Assembly: GCF_964340395.1 (NCBI RefSeq)
Contig: NC_135557.1
Span: 21,293,225-21,357,224, forward strand
Length of the DNA: 64,000 nucleotides
Source: Glandiceps talaboti
Lineage: Eukaryota > Hemichordata > Enteropneusta > Spengelidae
Reading direction: 5' to 3'
Shown here in pieces: positions 22,910 to 34,914 of the stretch (position 1 is the stretch's first letter; the number at the start of each line of letters is the position of its first letter). Position numbers and translations under genes: made by a program. The notes under the pieces are model-generated. The model ran no database searches. It was given only the letters and a program-made list of their open reading frames with translations, and was not told where the DNA came from.

Positions 22910-23115
22910 ATATGACTGAGTATGTACAGGTAAAGCTGGTGGGCATCAAGAATGAGCTAGCTGATCCTGCCCACACGGTCCATACCTGCATGAATACAGT
23001 CTGTAAATGTTCTTCTTTGAAATTAAACAAATCTATGCTATTCACAAACACTCTGAAATTTGTGGGCTTCAACAATGAAATACATGCAGTTTATCCAGCC
23101 CACGTTTCATGAGAT
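22910..23115. repeat. two diverged copies of a ~120-bp segment
   Basis: GTGGGCATCAAGAATGA with CCTGCCCACAC (from about 22939) recurs as GTGGGCTTCAACAATGA with CCAGCCCACGT (from about 23062). A plus-strand frame of 66 codons spans it; it is explained by the duplication and not called as a gene. Confidence 0.55.
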
Positions 23116-23120
23116 TCTCT

Positions 23121-23123
23121 GTG

Positions 23124-23157
<34 letters not shown>

Positions 23158-23172
23158 CGAGCGAGAGAGAGC

Positions 23173-23256
<84 letters not shown>

Positions 23257-23275
23257 GAGAGAGAGAAAAAAGAAG
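23121..23275. repeat. (GT)n-(GA)n compound microsatellite
   Basis: A GT tract passes into about 130 bp of GA dinucleotide, purine-rich on the plus strand and therefore able to form triplex (H-DNA). The LSLSLSLS minus-strand frame is artefactual. Confidence 0.98.
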
Positions 23276-25439
23276 AAAATGACTACATGTGTTACTAGAC
23301 TTGAGCTCACATTGTTCATGTATATCCTGTCCACACTATCAATGTCCTAGGAATATATCCATCTTATTCACAGACACGCTGAGATCTGTCAAAACTCACA
23401 ATGTAGGGTTGTAGTCACAGTTTCTACATGTACAACATCTCAAAATCTGTCCAACACTAGATTATGTTGCCATAGTTCCAACAAAATCTTACAGGTCTGA
23501 CACCTAGATTTTCTTGTCACCAGTTTACACCAACTCAAGACTTATCAGTCTGACACAAAGCTCAGACATCAATGGATGACTCACACTATAAGTACAATTT
23601 ATCTCTCAGTTCAAGGAGTGCTCCTTGTTACTTCAATGTATTGTTACATTACAAAGACTCTGAATGAGAAATCGTTCCTATCAAGTTTTCCCACTATGCG
23701 CTTTTAACTTCCAATGTTATCAATTTACACTCTTTCATTTTCAAATTAATTTTTTTTTGTGGAAATGAAGGAAGGTTACATGTCCGTCTCAGACTGGTCA
23801 TGTTCCTATATAATAGAGATTGTCTTACAACCTAAACATACCATGTGCATTAAAGAAAAATAAAATGCTTGTCTGAGAAAGGTCATGTACCCAATTGATA
23901 CAGAGATTGCCCTACAAACGAAAGAGTGTATAAATGCAGATATTCATTGCAAATAATGTAGCCGTGTTCCCATTCTATGCTAGTCAGAAATAGCAAAATA
24001 TTATATGTTCTTGTGGAAACTGTATTTATTATAATAGCACTAGTGTTTTTTAATAAGGGTGGAAAGCACAGTATGTACAATGGATAATATACAAATGTAC
24101 AATCTACCTGAGTTCTCCTTATATTTTTAACAGGATTTCCATGCAAATCATGGTACATGTAAATGTAACAATCTATTCATATTTACTGGACTGCCCCTGT
24201 TTGCTACTAGGGTTCTCAGTAAAAATGCTGTACATGTCCACTGTATAAAGTATAAAAATGCTCATGTATTAAACAGAATCATAAAACTTTTGATTTCTTT
24301 GAGATCTTTTTAATCAACACATAAGAAAGACATATGTGCACTTAGTGGAAAACTGTGTGATACCACAATGGGACATGTAAGATCTCTACTTCTCATTTTA
24401 ATGCATAGTTTTTAAGAAAGTGCTCACACCTTAGGAAACACAGTATACACGTATGTACAAAATAATGTCTTTGTTGATTTTGATCAGTTGTTGATGAAGC
24501 AATTTAACGGTGCTCTGTGAGATATGACGACAGTTTTCAACAACATATGTAGATTAGAATTGGTTTCTATGGCAACATGTTATCTTGATTTTGGCAAATG
24601 AGGACTTGAATTATTTTCTTAACAGCGATGAAACTTCTATCATTACGGCACCCACCTGCATCTCTGTTGCTATGGTTACATTGAGAAGAAATTGAGATGA
24701 AGCATAGATCGTTAATAGGGATGATGTCTGCCATATTGAGAAATGTCACATCCCTAAAGGGCCATAAATCAGCTGGTAAGATATGGTCGTCAATCATTGC
24801 AGAGCACTTACGATCAAATATTCATCAAAGATAGGGGGTTTTTGTAAGAAAACAAATACATGATACCGCCTAAGGGAATAATAAAGTCAAATCGAAGGCA
24901 GAAAAGTTTGTTTAAGTCTAATAAGAGCGGATTTAACAGGTCCATCTATTACTGGGTAAATGGCAATCTGTACTATACGTCCCTATCTAAAATACCTTTC
25001 TATTTGGAGTAAATTGTTTAAAAGGTTGTCCACGGCAAAGATAGATGTAAGCTGTATTTCATACAGTACCTTCAATTTTATCATAGAATCAGTAGTGACA
25101 GTGAATGTCGTATGTCTCTTGTTTTGCCGGATGTACCAAGTTATAGCTACTTTAGTTCATATTCTCTGCCTTTTCTCCTGACTATTCATGCTACACTGAT
25201 GAATGTACAATTATATGTATGGAACATTTTTTTCCATCTAATTATTATATTTATATGGTATTGGATTAAGCTTTTGTTCCAAGCACAAACCTGAAATTTC
25301 AACTACACATTTCATTATTTGTCAACAGATTGACCCTGGCTATTCAGAACATGTGACCTTATGCTATTATTTTATGTCTATTCATAACTCAGCAGTTTCA
25401 TTTCAATACCTTCTATGTAGTTTTCATCAACAAATCCTG
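23276..25439. other. mostly unique sequence, with X-box at 24666-24679
   Basis: No convincing gene. The part 24560-24830 is of higher complexity and holds GTTGCTATGGTTAC, a canonical X-box, plus CTATGGCAAC at 24569. The overlapping minus-strand frame (24567-24797, 76 codons) has an ordinary residue mix and possible splice-like borders, but no domain. Plus-strand frames at 24960-25294 look random. Confidence 0.4.
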
Positions 25440-25700
25440 GTTTGATTCATTGTCAATCATACATGTAGATGTCAATCAACTAATCCTTGTTTGCTCATTG
25501 GTCAATCTAACATGTCAATCAACTTATCCTTGCTGACTCATTGGTCAATCACGCATGCCAATCGACTAATGGTTTTACATGTATTTCACCAATCACATAC
25601 ATGTAGCAAACTGACTTTGCAACTAGCCAATCACATTTACATGTATCAACCCAAAACATTTGAACACCAACTAAATACGTCTAGTCTAGTCAATTCCATT
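25440..25700. repeat. diverged minisatellite rich in CCAAT cores
   Basis: Irregular units contain CATTGGTCAATC, GCCAATC and ACCAATCACAT with ACATGTA linkers. Confidence 0.6.
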
Positions 25701-25774
25701 TGACCACATGTAAATGATGACTGTAAGACTTATATTCTGATTGGACGACTTCTACTGATATATACATGTAAATG

Positions 25775-26205
25775 TTAAATGTCCTGTGATTGGATGATTT
25801 CTGTTGTGAAGCATGTTGTACAAGCAGCTGCAACATATCTGCTGATTGGATGATTTGAAAAATATGAAACTTAGGACATCCAATGGTTGGATCATTCTAA
25901 ATTGAAGTATGCAAAACTGTAAACCATCTTCTGAATGGACGATTTCTGTAAGACATAAGCTGATTGGATAATTTTTTAAATGAAGGATGCAAAACTGCAA
26001 GCCATCCTCTGATTGGATGATTTCTGAAATGAAGTGTAAGAAAGTATAAATCATCCACTGATTGGATAATTTCTGAAATGAAGTACAGTATACTAGTATA
26101 TGAATGTGTAAGCCTTCCGCTGATTGGTTAATGTCTGAAATGAAGTATGTGAATTTGTAAGCCAATGCCACTGATTGGATGATTTATGGATTTCTAATTT
26201 CTGAG
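25775..26205. repeat. ~50-60-bp minisatellite with a CCAAT core per unit
   Basis: About eight units share CTGATTGGATGATTTCTGAA, ATGAAGTATG and GTAAGCCATCC. GATTGG falls at 25788, 25853, 25962, 26011, 26060, 26122 and 26173. Each is an inverted CCAAT (NF-Y core). The minus-strand frame 25752-26171 is translated repeat. Confidence 0.85.
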
Positions 26206-27049
26206 AGTATGTTAGTACATTGTACAATGTGGTAGACTGGTATTAACAAATGGATGTTGAGTTGTAACAATACATAGATGAATGCAGGTACCATTACTAC
26301 TGTGGTAGACAGGCATAAATCGAATCTAGGAGAGACATGTACACGTTCAGTGTTAATGGTATTGGCCTAATTAAGGCGTGCACACATTGCCTTGTTCTCA
26401 CTGATTGCATTACATGAACTGCATACTAACTACACTTATATCCATTATCTAGTACCATGTCTCTCCGATTAAAGCATTCTCAACCTCTGTAACAAAGGAT
26501 GGCAAATCTGTGCAAATTTACAGCGTCCAATATACTCAGTATAATTTAAGAGAGATAGTTCTCCTTAATTGACCATGGAAAAGTCATGATGATTTTTTGT
26601 GATTATCGTTTATGACACTGAACTGCACTGAATCAGATATACTGTTTTAGTGTTCTTGTTTGAACATGGATTTTCGATTCTGTTTTTGAAATAGTGCTGA
26701 TATCGCAGGGATGAGGAAATCTGGGGAAAAATTTAGTTTATACTATTAAAGGGGTTAGCACAATTATAAATTGAAAACATTGGCTGATGAAGACATATTT
26801 AGGCATTAATGTTTGATAGGGAGTAGCAGATAGTCTTGTCATTTGTGGTTTAGTGTAATCTTTATTTCCTGCCAATGTTTTGACCTTCTATATGAGGTTG
26901 AAGCATTGGAAGAAAAATAAAAATAACATTTTATTTTACAAACACAAAGCACGTCTTGATATCATACACTTTCCTGTATGTTTCATCACAAAAACATTTT
27001 GATCCCTAATGACACTTAATATGTAGTCATGAATAGACAGTGGGGATGA
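26206..27049. other. no identifiable feature
   Basis: Unique AT-rich sequence. Confidence 0.5.
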
Positions 27050-27064
27050 GGGGGGGGGGGGGGG
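27050..27064. repeat. 15-G homopolymer
   Basis: An uninterrupted run of 15 G directly upstream of a MITE-like element. Confidence 0.9.
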
Positions 27065-27076
27065 CTCCACTGACTA

Positions 27077-27431
27077 TGATGTAGCTTAGAATTCAGTCAT
27101 GTGCGTTTTGGCTCTCACTTCTCCCCTATAACACCTGGTATTTTGTGATTAATAAAGTCATACAGTCAAACCTAAAATCATATTACGATGTCCGCACAGC
27201 AGACGTTCAATGGTTATCATTTTTACATCACACAGCTTAACCCTTTGAGTTGGTTTTAATCATGTATTATTGATACCATCTCACAGTGGGAAGATTTAAA
27301 AATCCAATAAGAATTTGTCCCTGTTTTCTGGATCTGGCTTCATTAATGCAATAGGTCATTAGAAAAATGGCAGACGTTATAGGGGAAAAGTGAGAACAGT
27401 TCCCCACATGACTGAATTCCAGGCTGATGCC
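27077..27431. mobile_element. MITE-like foldback element, ~355 bp
   Basis: Arms 27077-27132 and 27376-27431 are inverted copies. The outer part GAATTCAGTCATGTG is identical, and CTCACTTYTCCCCTATAAC is near-identical, with a diverged centre between them. Similarity continues weakly inward (TTAATAAAG against TTAATGAAG). The interior of about 240 bp has no open frame. No clear target-site duplication was found. It is probably a non-autonomous DNA transposon. Confidence 0.7.
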
Positions 27432-30400
27432 ATTGAGACATCAGCGAAAATCTAGAATTCGCTTCCCAATTTTTCTTCTTCAATTCTGGGAATTGAAATC
27501 TTCTTTTGTATCTATGAATCCATAAATATTTAATCTAATAACATTTTCAAATTCTGATAAATTCTGGTAGCCATTGTGTAAGTAAAACTTCCAACATGAT
27601 TTACACAATATTTTACTGTGGGCTGACGTGACATCTTTAGTCACAAAGATTACAACATGTTATCAGTAACAGAAAATTCACGTGCAAACATCTATGCCTT
27701 GAAGAAGATATCATGATTTATTAATATTGCAAAATCTATACTAACATAATATGGTATCAAATTGGTGACTTCATATTCGAAGGTTACATGAAACAGATAA
27801 ATCAATATTTTTCAGAAATAATCAAAATTACTTATGCAAGATTTTAAAAGTTGTAGACATTTTATTCAAATTTGAATATTGTAATCTCACTCACATAATG
27901 ACCACAGTTGATATTTACACCCATGGTTTAAAGGTATTGAGTATCTGATAAATATTGTACGTCCATAGACTGAAATCTTATCAAATTATCATCACCAGCG
28001 GAAAATAGTAATATTAGAATGATATAAATAATTACGACATTCACGGAATTTGATGACTTTCTTTCAAATAAATTACAACATTTGCTGAGAAGGTTATCCA
28101 TAGTAAGCGAGCTCAGATCCCCTTTAGGTTCCCCTAGCCTGACATAGCTAATAAGTCCCCCTAAGCCTGACAGCATTATAACAGGGTCCCCCAGCATGAC
28201 ATTGCTATTATTCAGTGATGGTTGCCTACTCCCTTCTAATGGGTTGGCTGAGTTGTTACAGCTATTATCTGCCGACATATGTTATTGAAGACTTCACACT
28301 CCTTTGTATGACACAAAGATTACTCCATACAGTTGCTCTCAGCTGCACAGATATTTCTATTCAGTAATTTTTTTCATTTCAATTTCTAAGCTACAAAGTA
28401 GTGATCAGGCATCTCAGAGCACAATTGTGTATGAGGCGTCGATACTTAATGTAGTGTGCTCTCTGAACACAACAGACCTTGCAAATTATGAAAATTTTGT
28501 ATGAAATTGATTTTTTTAACACAACATGAATATATTTGGTGATACAAATTTTTGGCAGTGGAATTATGATTTGAAATTCTGCTACGAAATATCTACCCAT
28601 AAGAAATACACACTGTTGCTAATATCTCTGGAAACATTTCCTTTTTTCTTCCTTTTAATTCATATTTTTGCTTACAATGTAAAGCTGTGATAAAGAAGAG
28701 TTTATAATGATGTGATTTTGGAGAAAAATTTGAACTTTCCTTAAAAGACATGAAAATTTGACATAATGGAACATGATTATGATTATGTCTTTTCTTTCTT
28801 ACATGTACATTTTCACAACAACAAACATTACTTGACAAAAGGTTTTGTACATTGTTCCCCGAGTTCAAAACTTGTTTGGTTGAATTTCCGGCCGATGATC
28901 CTTTGAGGTGAAATCTACCATATAAGTAAAAAAATACAAAAGAAAGCTGAAAGCTATGAATCACTCTGTTTCATTATTTACACTCTCAGACATTTTTGCC
29001 GTATTAATTACTTATAGCCTGTATGTTTGATGGCAGCATGTATTATCTAATTGCCGTGATAATCTAATGTTCCGCATCATTTCTTTAGTCAATACCCCAT
29101 CTTAACCTAACATACACAGCTTCAGTTTTTAACATTCACGTGTCTAACAGTCACATCCCCAGCCTTTCATAAAAGACTGCATTTTATAACAGTAGTAACT
29201 CTAGTCGTAAAAGTACTTTCTATCCTTGAACACAAAGGTGTCAAAGGTCATCAAACTCGTTTCAATTTTCGATCTTTCATATTTCAATTGGGGAAAAATA
29301 TTTCTAGATTTTGGAAAAAATTGCTGGTATTATTTTCTATTTTTAACCTCTTCGTTGCCAGAGTAAAAAGGTAGTTATGAGAATACAGCTTTTATGATAC
29401 ATTTTACAATGTACATGTACATACAACATTTACATGCACAAAGGATATGAGAATCTAAGAAATCGAGATGGAAATCTATTGAAATATTCATGGTTTCGTT
29501 TATACCTGGCAGTGTTTTTAGAGGTACTCTCACAAAGACAAAGTCTGCAATGAACTTTTACAAATGTACTGGTCCAACTGTTTTTGTTAAAAGAGAACTG
29601 AAGGTACAGTTTTGGTTGCAATTGATTTTTTTACTAAATCTATCATTTAATAAATCCTTGTTGTTTATGACATTCGTTGCCATGGTAGTTAGTCCAATAA
29701 ATGTTATTTACAGTCTCCAATGTATAGATAACTAGTATTGCTGTCAGAAACACTTGTATAAAATATTACTAAAACTGACAATAATGATCACTTTCCATCA
29801 TATTAAGCCTTGGAGGTAAATGCAAAGTAAAGTCGATACCGCTAACACACAAATAAACCACATACGTACATAAAGTAGATGGGAAGGGAGGTTTTTCAGC
29901 AACTCATCAAATCTTTCATCTTGTGGAAAAATATAGGTGTCAACTATGTGTTTGTTTTATTTCTACAATTTTACATGTATCTGCTCGAGGTGTTAAAATG
30001 GTTTGAATTTTCACAACTTTGTCCATGTATGCCCTTGTGTCAGTTGTGTGAGCTATTTGTTGTCATGGTTACCATCCATCATGGAGGTGATTGTGGTCTG
30101 GCAAGTTAACACTTGGGGAAGTGTGTTACAAGTATATTGTATGGAATTGGTGATAGGCTTGATATAGAAGTGTGAATGTGGAGACGTTCTGACAGGCTGA
30201 TTTTAACAGACTCAGCTCTTTCACAACTCCTGGCTTTCTTACTAGAAAAACATTTACTTTGTTAACAGTAAGTGTACAGTACGTCAGTGTTGCCATGGCA
30301 ACATTAGACTACATGTAGATGAAACTATACATACTGAAGACAGAGAATGAGTGAATATGTTCACCTGAGACAGCATTCTATTATATTTCTGTTATCTCTA

Positions 30401-31095
30401 GTTGATGGGACAGACACAATGTAACATTCAGACATTATTTTAGATGGCATTTTCTCCTGTCCACATCTCGTCTAAGTGATTTGACACTCTTACCAGATCT
30501 ATTTTGAAAAGATTCACTCTGTGTTTTTCATTTCGGATTGACTTTTGCCTGTGGCTATTGGGGATGCTACAGAATGTGTCATCAATAAGATTACCTCCTG
30601 TTTTTTTTCTTATGAAACAAAGACAGGACCGTGACAATGCGATATAATATACAATACTGTGCACTGCCATCCAACCAGTAATGTCTCTCATCTCTCATTT
30701 TGACATATTACAAATAAATAGTGCGTGGCTTAGAATTGCTGCTGGAATTATTCATGAAAACATCACACAAATTTCCATAGAAATGGATTTCTTTTATTCT
30801 TCTCTGCACTTCTCCCCATCAATTATTGAAGCAAGAATGCACCCTGGGGAGTGATTTTTATAAAACTCGAAAGAATTTAAATCTTTCACAAACACTGTAA
30901 TGAGAATGTTTTTGACAAATGTAAGAAAAAGTACAGCAGGAAAAGTTTGACAGATTCTCGATTTTTGATAGATTGTTTACTGAAATCAAAGAAAATACAG
31001 AAATATGTGTTCATGCCAGCCTTGTAAACAAATGTGGTTGTTTTAGTAGACCGGAAGTAATGCTGTACAGTATAACCTCAAGCCATGTTCTACAT
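27432..31095. other. long, mostly unique stretch
   Basis: No gene is supported. The minus-strand frame 27928-28278 (116 codons) includes three degraded copies of a ~30-bp CCCCTAGCCTGACAT unit at 28125-28200 and ends in an isoleucine-rich stretch; it is judged chance plus repeat. Minus frame 28593-28964 has no domain. X-box-like motifs are GTTGTCATGGTTAC (30059-30072) and the perfect palindrome GTTGCCATGGCAAC (30289-30302). Confidence 0.45.
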
Positions 31096-31208
31096 TATAC
31101 AATGTAGTATGGCAGTATTACATTATAGTATGGCTATGTGTAGCCTGGAATCCATACTGTCCTGTATAGTATGGTTATGTGTAGCCTGGAAACCATATTA
31201 TCCTGTTC
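31096..31208. repeat. two to three ~50-bp units
   Basis: Units share ATAGTATGGYTATGTGTAGC and CTGGAAWCCATA. Confidence 0.7.
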
Positions 31209-31219
31209 TACAGCATACA

Positions 31220-31556
31220 TGTTTCATCTGCAAGGTATTATTCTTACAGTCAGTGTCCTGAGTTTCATCTCCAAGGTATTATTCCTACAGTCAATGTCCT
31301 GAGTTTCATCTCCAAGGTATTATTCCTACAGTCAATGTCCTGAGTTTCATCTCCAAGGTATTATTCCTACAGTCAATGTCCTGAGTTTTATCTCAAAGGT
31401 ATTATTCCTATAGTCAATGTCCCGAGTTTCCAGGTATTCATGAATTTTCCTACAGTCAATGTCCTGAGTTTCAAGGTATTCATGAATTTTCCTACAGTCA
31501 ATGTCCTGAGTTTCAAGGTATTCATGAATTTTCCTACAGTCAATGTCCTGAGAGTC
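31220..31556. repeat. 41/42-bp minisatellite, about 8 copies
   Basis: The first part has a 41-bp unit (GAGTTTCATCTCCAAGGTAT, TATTCCTACAGTCAATGTCC). The last three copies are a 42-bp variant in which the middle reads CAAGGTATTCATGAATTTTC. The two subtypes sit in separate blocks. Confidence 0.95.
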
Positions 31557-31705
31557 CTATTGTTGGAACCCTGCCAGAACTTTAGATCATATTAAGAATT
31601 CAATCCATCAAAAGTCGACCACAATAATAGTAGTGAGTTACGTATTGTCATTTGTAAGATAGGCATATAATACATTCTAATAGAGATGACTAATACATCT
31701 GAACA
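31557..31705. other. short unique spacer
   Basis: Nothing recognisable. Confidence 0.5.
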
Positions 31706-32065
31706 TGTGTTAAAAGCCTACAAAATTGTCGCGTTGATAGTGACACAAAATTGCTATCTTTAAAATCACTGATGGTACAAAATTGTCATATTGATAGTGA
31801 CAATGAGTTGTTATGTCATTTCATAAGCGATGGTAGGACATTGTCACATAGTGACAATAAATACATGTCATTTAATCATTGATGGTACAATGTACAACAT
31901 TGTCACATTAATGGTGACAAGAAATTGCTTTGCCATTTGCAACATCGTCACAGTCACCGTAATAGATGTCAATTAATTATTGATGTTTCAAGATCATCAC
32001 ATCGATAGTGACAATACATTGTTGCCATTTAATCTATGATGCTACAACATTGTCTGTGGCGCAAC
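31706..32065. repeat. ~63-bp diverged array with a hairpin in each unit
   Basis: About six units share an ATTGTCAC...GTGACAAT inverted repeat (for example TTGTCACATTAATGGTGACAA near 31898), then a CATTTAATCATTGATGGTAC block. Unit sequences differ widely while the inverted ends stay recognisable in most copies. Confidence 0.85.
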
Positions 32066-33855
32066 CCTATCAGAGAATTTTGACTGACATCATTGTGTAA
32101 AATATTATTTCACAAACTACATTAAACAGCACTGGATTACCTTCAGATAAAGACACAATATGACAAATCATTATATGAGCTATATTTAATCCACAAATTT
32201 CATCTGACCTTTTACTCTTTTCTTCCAATCTTAATCTCTCAACTATTTCTCATCTGTACTAAAGGTATTTACATACACATACACATATTCATTAGTTGTA
32301 CGATTTCCCTAGAACGTCAGTTTTAATATCCATTTAAAAGAAGCTATTAATACATAACAGTTAATAAAAGTCTACTTCAACTAAAATATGATGTACATTG
32401 TATGTACACTCCCTGGCCCAGTACTTGGTCTACACCAGTTTATGGTCATCAAAAAAAAATTGATTATGTTATGATATACAAAATTAAGTAATGAACACAG
32501 TACTGTTGTCTTAAATGCTCCAGAGTTCGATACAGAAATTTTGTCATGTCAGTCATCAGATTGCTAAATCGATGCTAAGTTCTATTTGTGCAGCTCGTCT
32601 TTGTATTTACTCGCCTTTCTCCGGTTTTTGTGTATATTGTTTTTATCTATTCTCTTGTGAACTGTAAACTATATGCATCCATGGAGGACAAATAAATAAA
32701 TAAATAAATAAACAAATAAACAAAACAAATAAGTAAGTAAACAATAACATAACTTAAAGGAATTTTTCTTCTACATGGCTGGATTAGTTTGTGCTGACAA
32801 AGTTCCTGGTCAGGGAATCTTAACCACATTTGATACTATAACTCTACTAAGAGAGGTCGAGTGATCCATTGCAGCAAGATTTGTGAATAAATTTTCTGTG
32901 TCCCCTGATAAGAAATGCATCTACGATAAAATGACTCTCAAATCTGTTCTTTAAAATTGTTTCTTGTTTCAACTTGAGTTCATCATTTCTTCAATCACAT
33001 ACTTTTGATCAATACAATTTCTACCAACTCCTAGTTCTTACATTTGTATCACACAACAGAAAATGAAAAATTAATTGATCAGATTATCTACTTCCCTTCA
33101 TGAACATCCACATAAAGATGAAACGAAACTCATTTTTGATAAAACAATTACCCCCAACCAAAAATCCTGACATGCCTTCATTTAATTTATTCATGGCTTC
33201 ATCTAATCAATGACTTTCTGCTCTTGACCAATAAAATTATAATTTGCCAAAAGGGTACCGAAAAAGAAATTTATTCATCAACAATATGGTAGAAAAAGGA
33301 CTGAAATTTAAACTCTGAAATTTACGCGATGCATCTTTTGTTCTTAGACATGTCAATCATTAAATTAATCAATATTTTGACACAAAGTGACAATTGTGTT
33401 TGATTGTGTACTAGTATTACTACGTTATTTATGATCATATTTAGGAGTTTGATGACTCAAATTCATTCATTATATTTTAGCCCATTAATTAATTAGTATA
33501 GGTTAATATGTAAATCAATATCACAACCAGAATATGAAAAGTGACAGATTGATGTACAAAGTTTATGTAATAACAAACACTTGACTAAACATCCTGAATA
33601 TTGATATCGATAGCATAGACAAATAAATCATTAGTTTCTCATTTCTTAGGAGCATATTTTGAGATGTTGTCTTAAAGGTCTTGTTGAGATTACAATTTAA
33701 CATTAGGTATGAAAAACAGTTGCCTGGCAGAGCGCTAGTAAAACGTAGTTAAGAACATAACAATTATCCTTTGTTATATACATGGCACTTTTGATGAGAA
33801 ACAATGGTACACAACTGTGAGTACATGAGTTCTACAACCTAGCCCCATGTAGCTT
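32066..33855. other. unique AT-rich stretch with (AAAT)n
   Basis: No gene. ATAAATAAATAAATAAATAA lies at about 32689-32712, with further AAAC/AAGT variants to 32740. Confidence 0.5.
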
Positions 33856-33925
33856 AGTCTAGTTCCTATATGTATCATTACCATTTATACCTAGTAAGAA
33901 ACCATGGTGGCATCCAGACTACCTG
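33856..33925. mobile_element. dispersed-repeat fragment, partner of 9597-9690
   Basis: TCTAGTTCCTATA, GTATCATTACCATTTA, AGTAAGAAACCATG and CATCCAGACTA occur in the same order and orientation as at 9597. Overlapping frames at 33870-34104 have no domain. Confidence 0.6.
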
Positions 33926-34914
33926 TAACTGGGATATTTTTCAATCATGGGTCGGTGTCTCGACACTCCCAACATGTATCAAGCCAACATTTTCACGAAT
34001 ACAGTCCCCAAAACGTAACTTTTTTTTCAAAAAAACAAAGACAGATTTCTTTCCTGTATATTCATAATACCATAGTCCAACATAAGGAGATAAAAAGTCT
34101 GTAATACTCTCAAAAAAACGACAGTTCCACAGGCGTTCTATGATTATCTTACTCCTATCCCTATTCATATACAACACATGCCTTTAAGTAACAGTGTAAA
34201 GTTTATAAATTAATTTGCAACTTTCATATAACTTTTTCAGGTGATTGTTTCCTGCCCATAACGCACGTTAACATTTCGGTTTCAGTGTTTTCATTAATTT
34301 ATCTCAAAACATTTTTTTTTAAATATTTGTCATAGATGGATAAAGTTGATTAAACCATCATTGCTGCAAGATCCACAATATATAAACTGATTATTTTAAC
34401 ACAGCTTCTTGTAAGCTAGTTGGACGATATGTACATATTGTAAATCGCAGAGAACCTTTTCAGGATCTTTGAGAAGCTTAAAGTAAGTATTGTATGGCCT
34501 ACGGAATATAGTATTATACACATGACAAATTGATAGGGCCACAAATTCATTAAACTTGTTAACCAGTTTCTGATATTTAATACTTCCCATTTCTCATGTC
34601 TTGGTCTTGTCATAAATGGACCTGGCCTTTGACCTTAGAAAGATATCCATCAAAATTAATGCCAAAATTTCTATGCCAGCATATCATATCATATCATTCT
34701 GGCATATCATATCATAGAAGGGTCACCAGTAATTTGTCTCTATCTGTTCTCCCTATCTTACCTGTAATGGATTGTTCCAACATAGGAAATCATTGGCTTA
34801 TACCAAAGGAGAGTTCAAGGGTAATATTTAACAGGGCTCATATGTCAATTCTATGCTTGGTAGTCATATTTCACCCAAGTTGTGTTTCAGGTACAATTTT
34901 TCTAGACTATCACC
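33926..34914. other. no supported feature
   Basis: Includes a small (ATATC)n-like patch near 34679-34715. The plus-strand frame 34596-34991 (131 codons) is the longest non-repetitive frame nearby, but it has no domain and ends inside the adjoining tandem array, so it is treated as chance. Confidence 0.5.

Noticed and set aside
23107-23334. 75-codon minus-strand frame
   Set aside because: Translation of the (GA)n tract.
24567-24797. 76-codon minus-strand frame with possible splice-like borders
   Set aside because: Residue mix is ordinary, but no domain, no ATG context tied to an upstream promoter and no partner exon; kept only as part of a unique region.
27928-28278. 116-codon minus-strand frame starting with ATG and with a hydrophobic stretch
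   Set aside because: Part of it is three degraded ~30-bp repeats, the hydrophobic run is from A/T-rich DNA, and frames of this length are expected by chance in 64 kb.
28593-28964. 123-codon minus-strand frame
   Set aside because: No domain, no coding-like composition, low-complexity A/T codons; chance frame.
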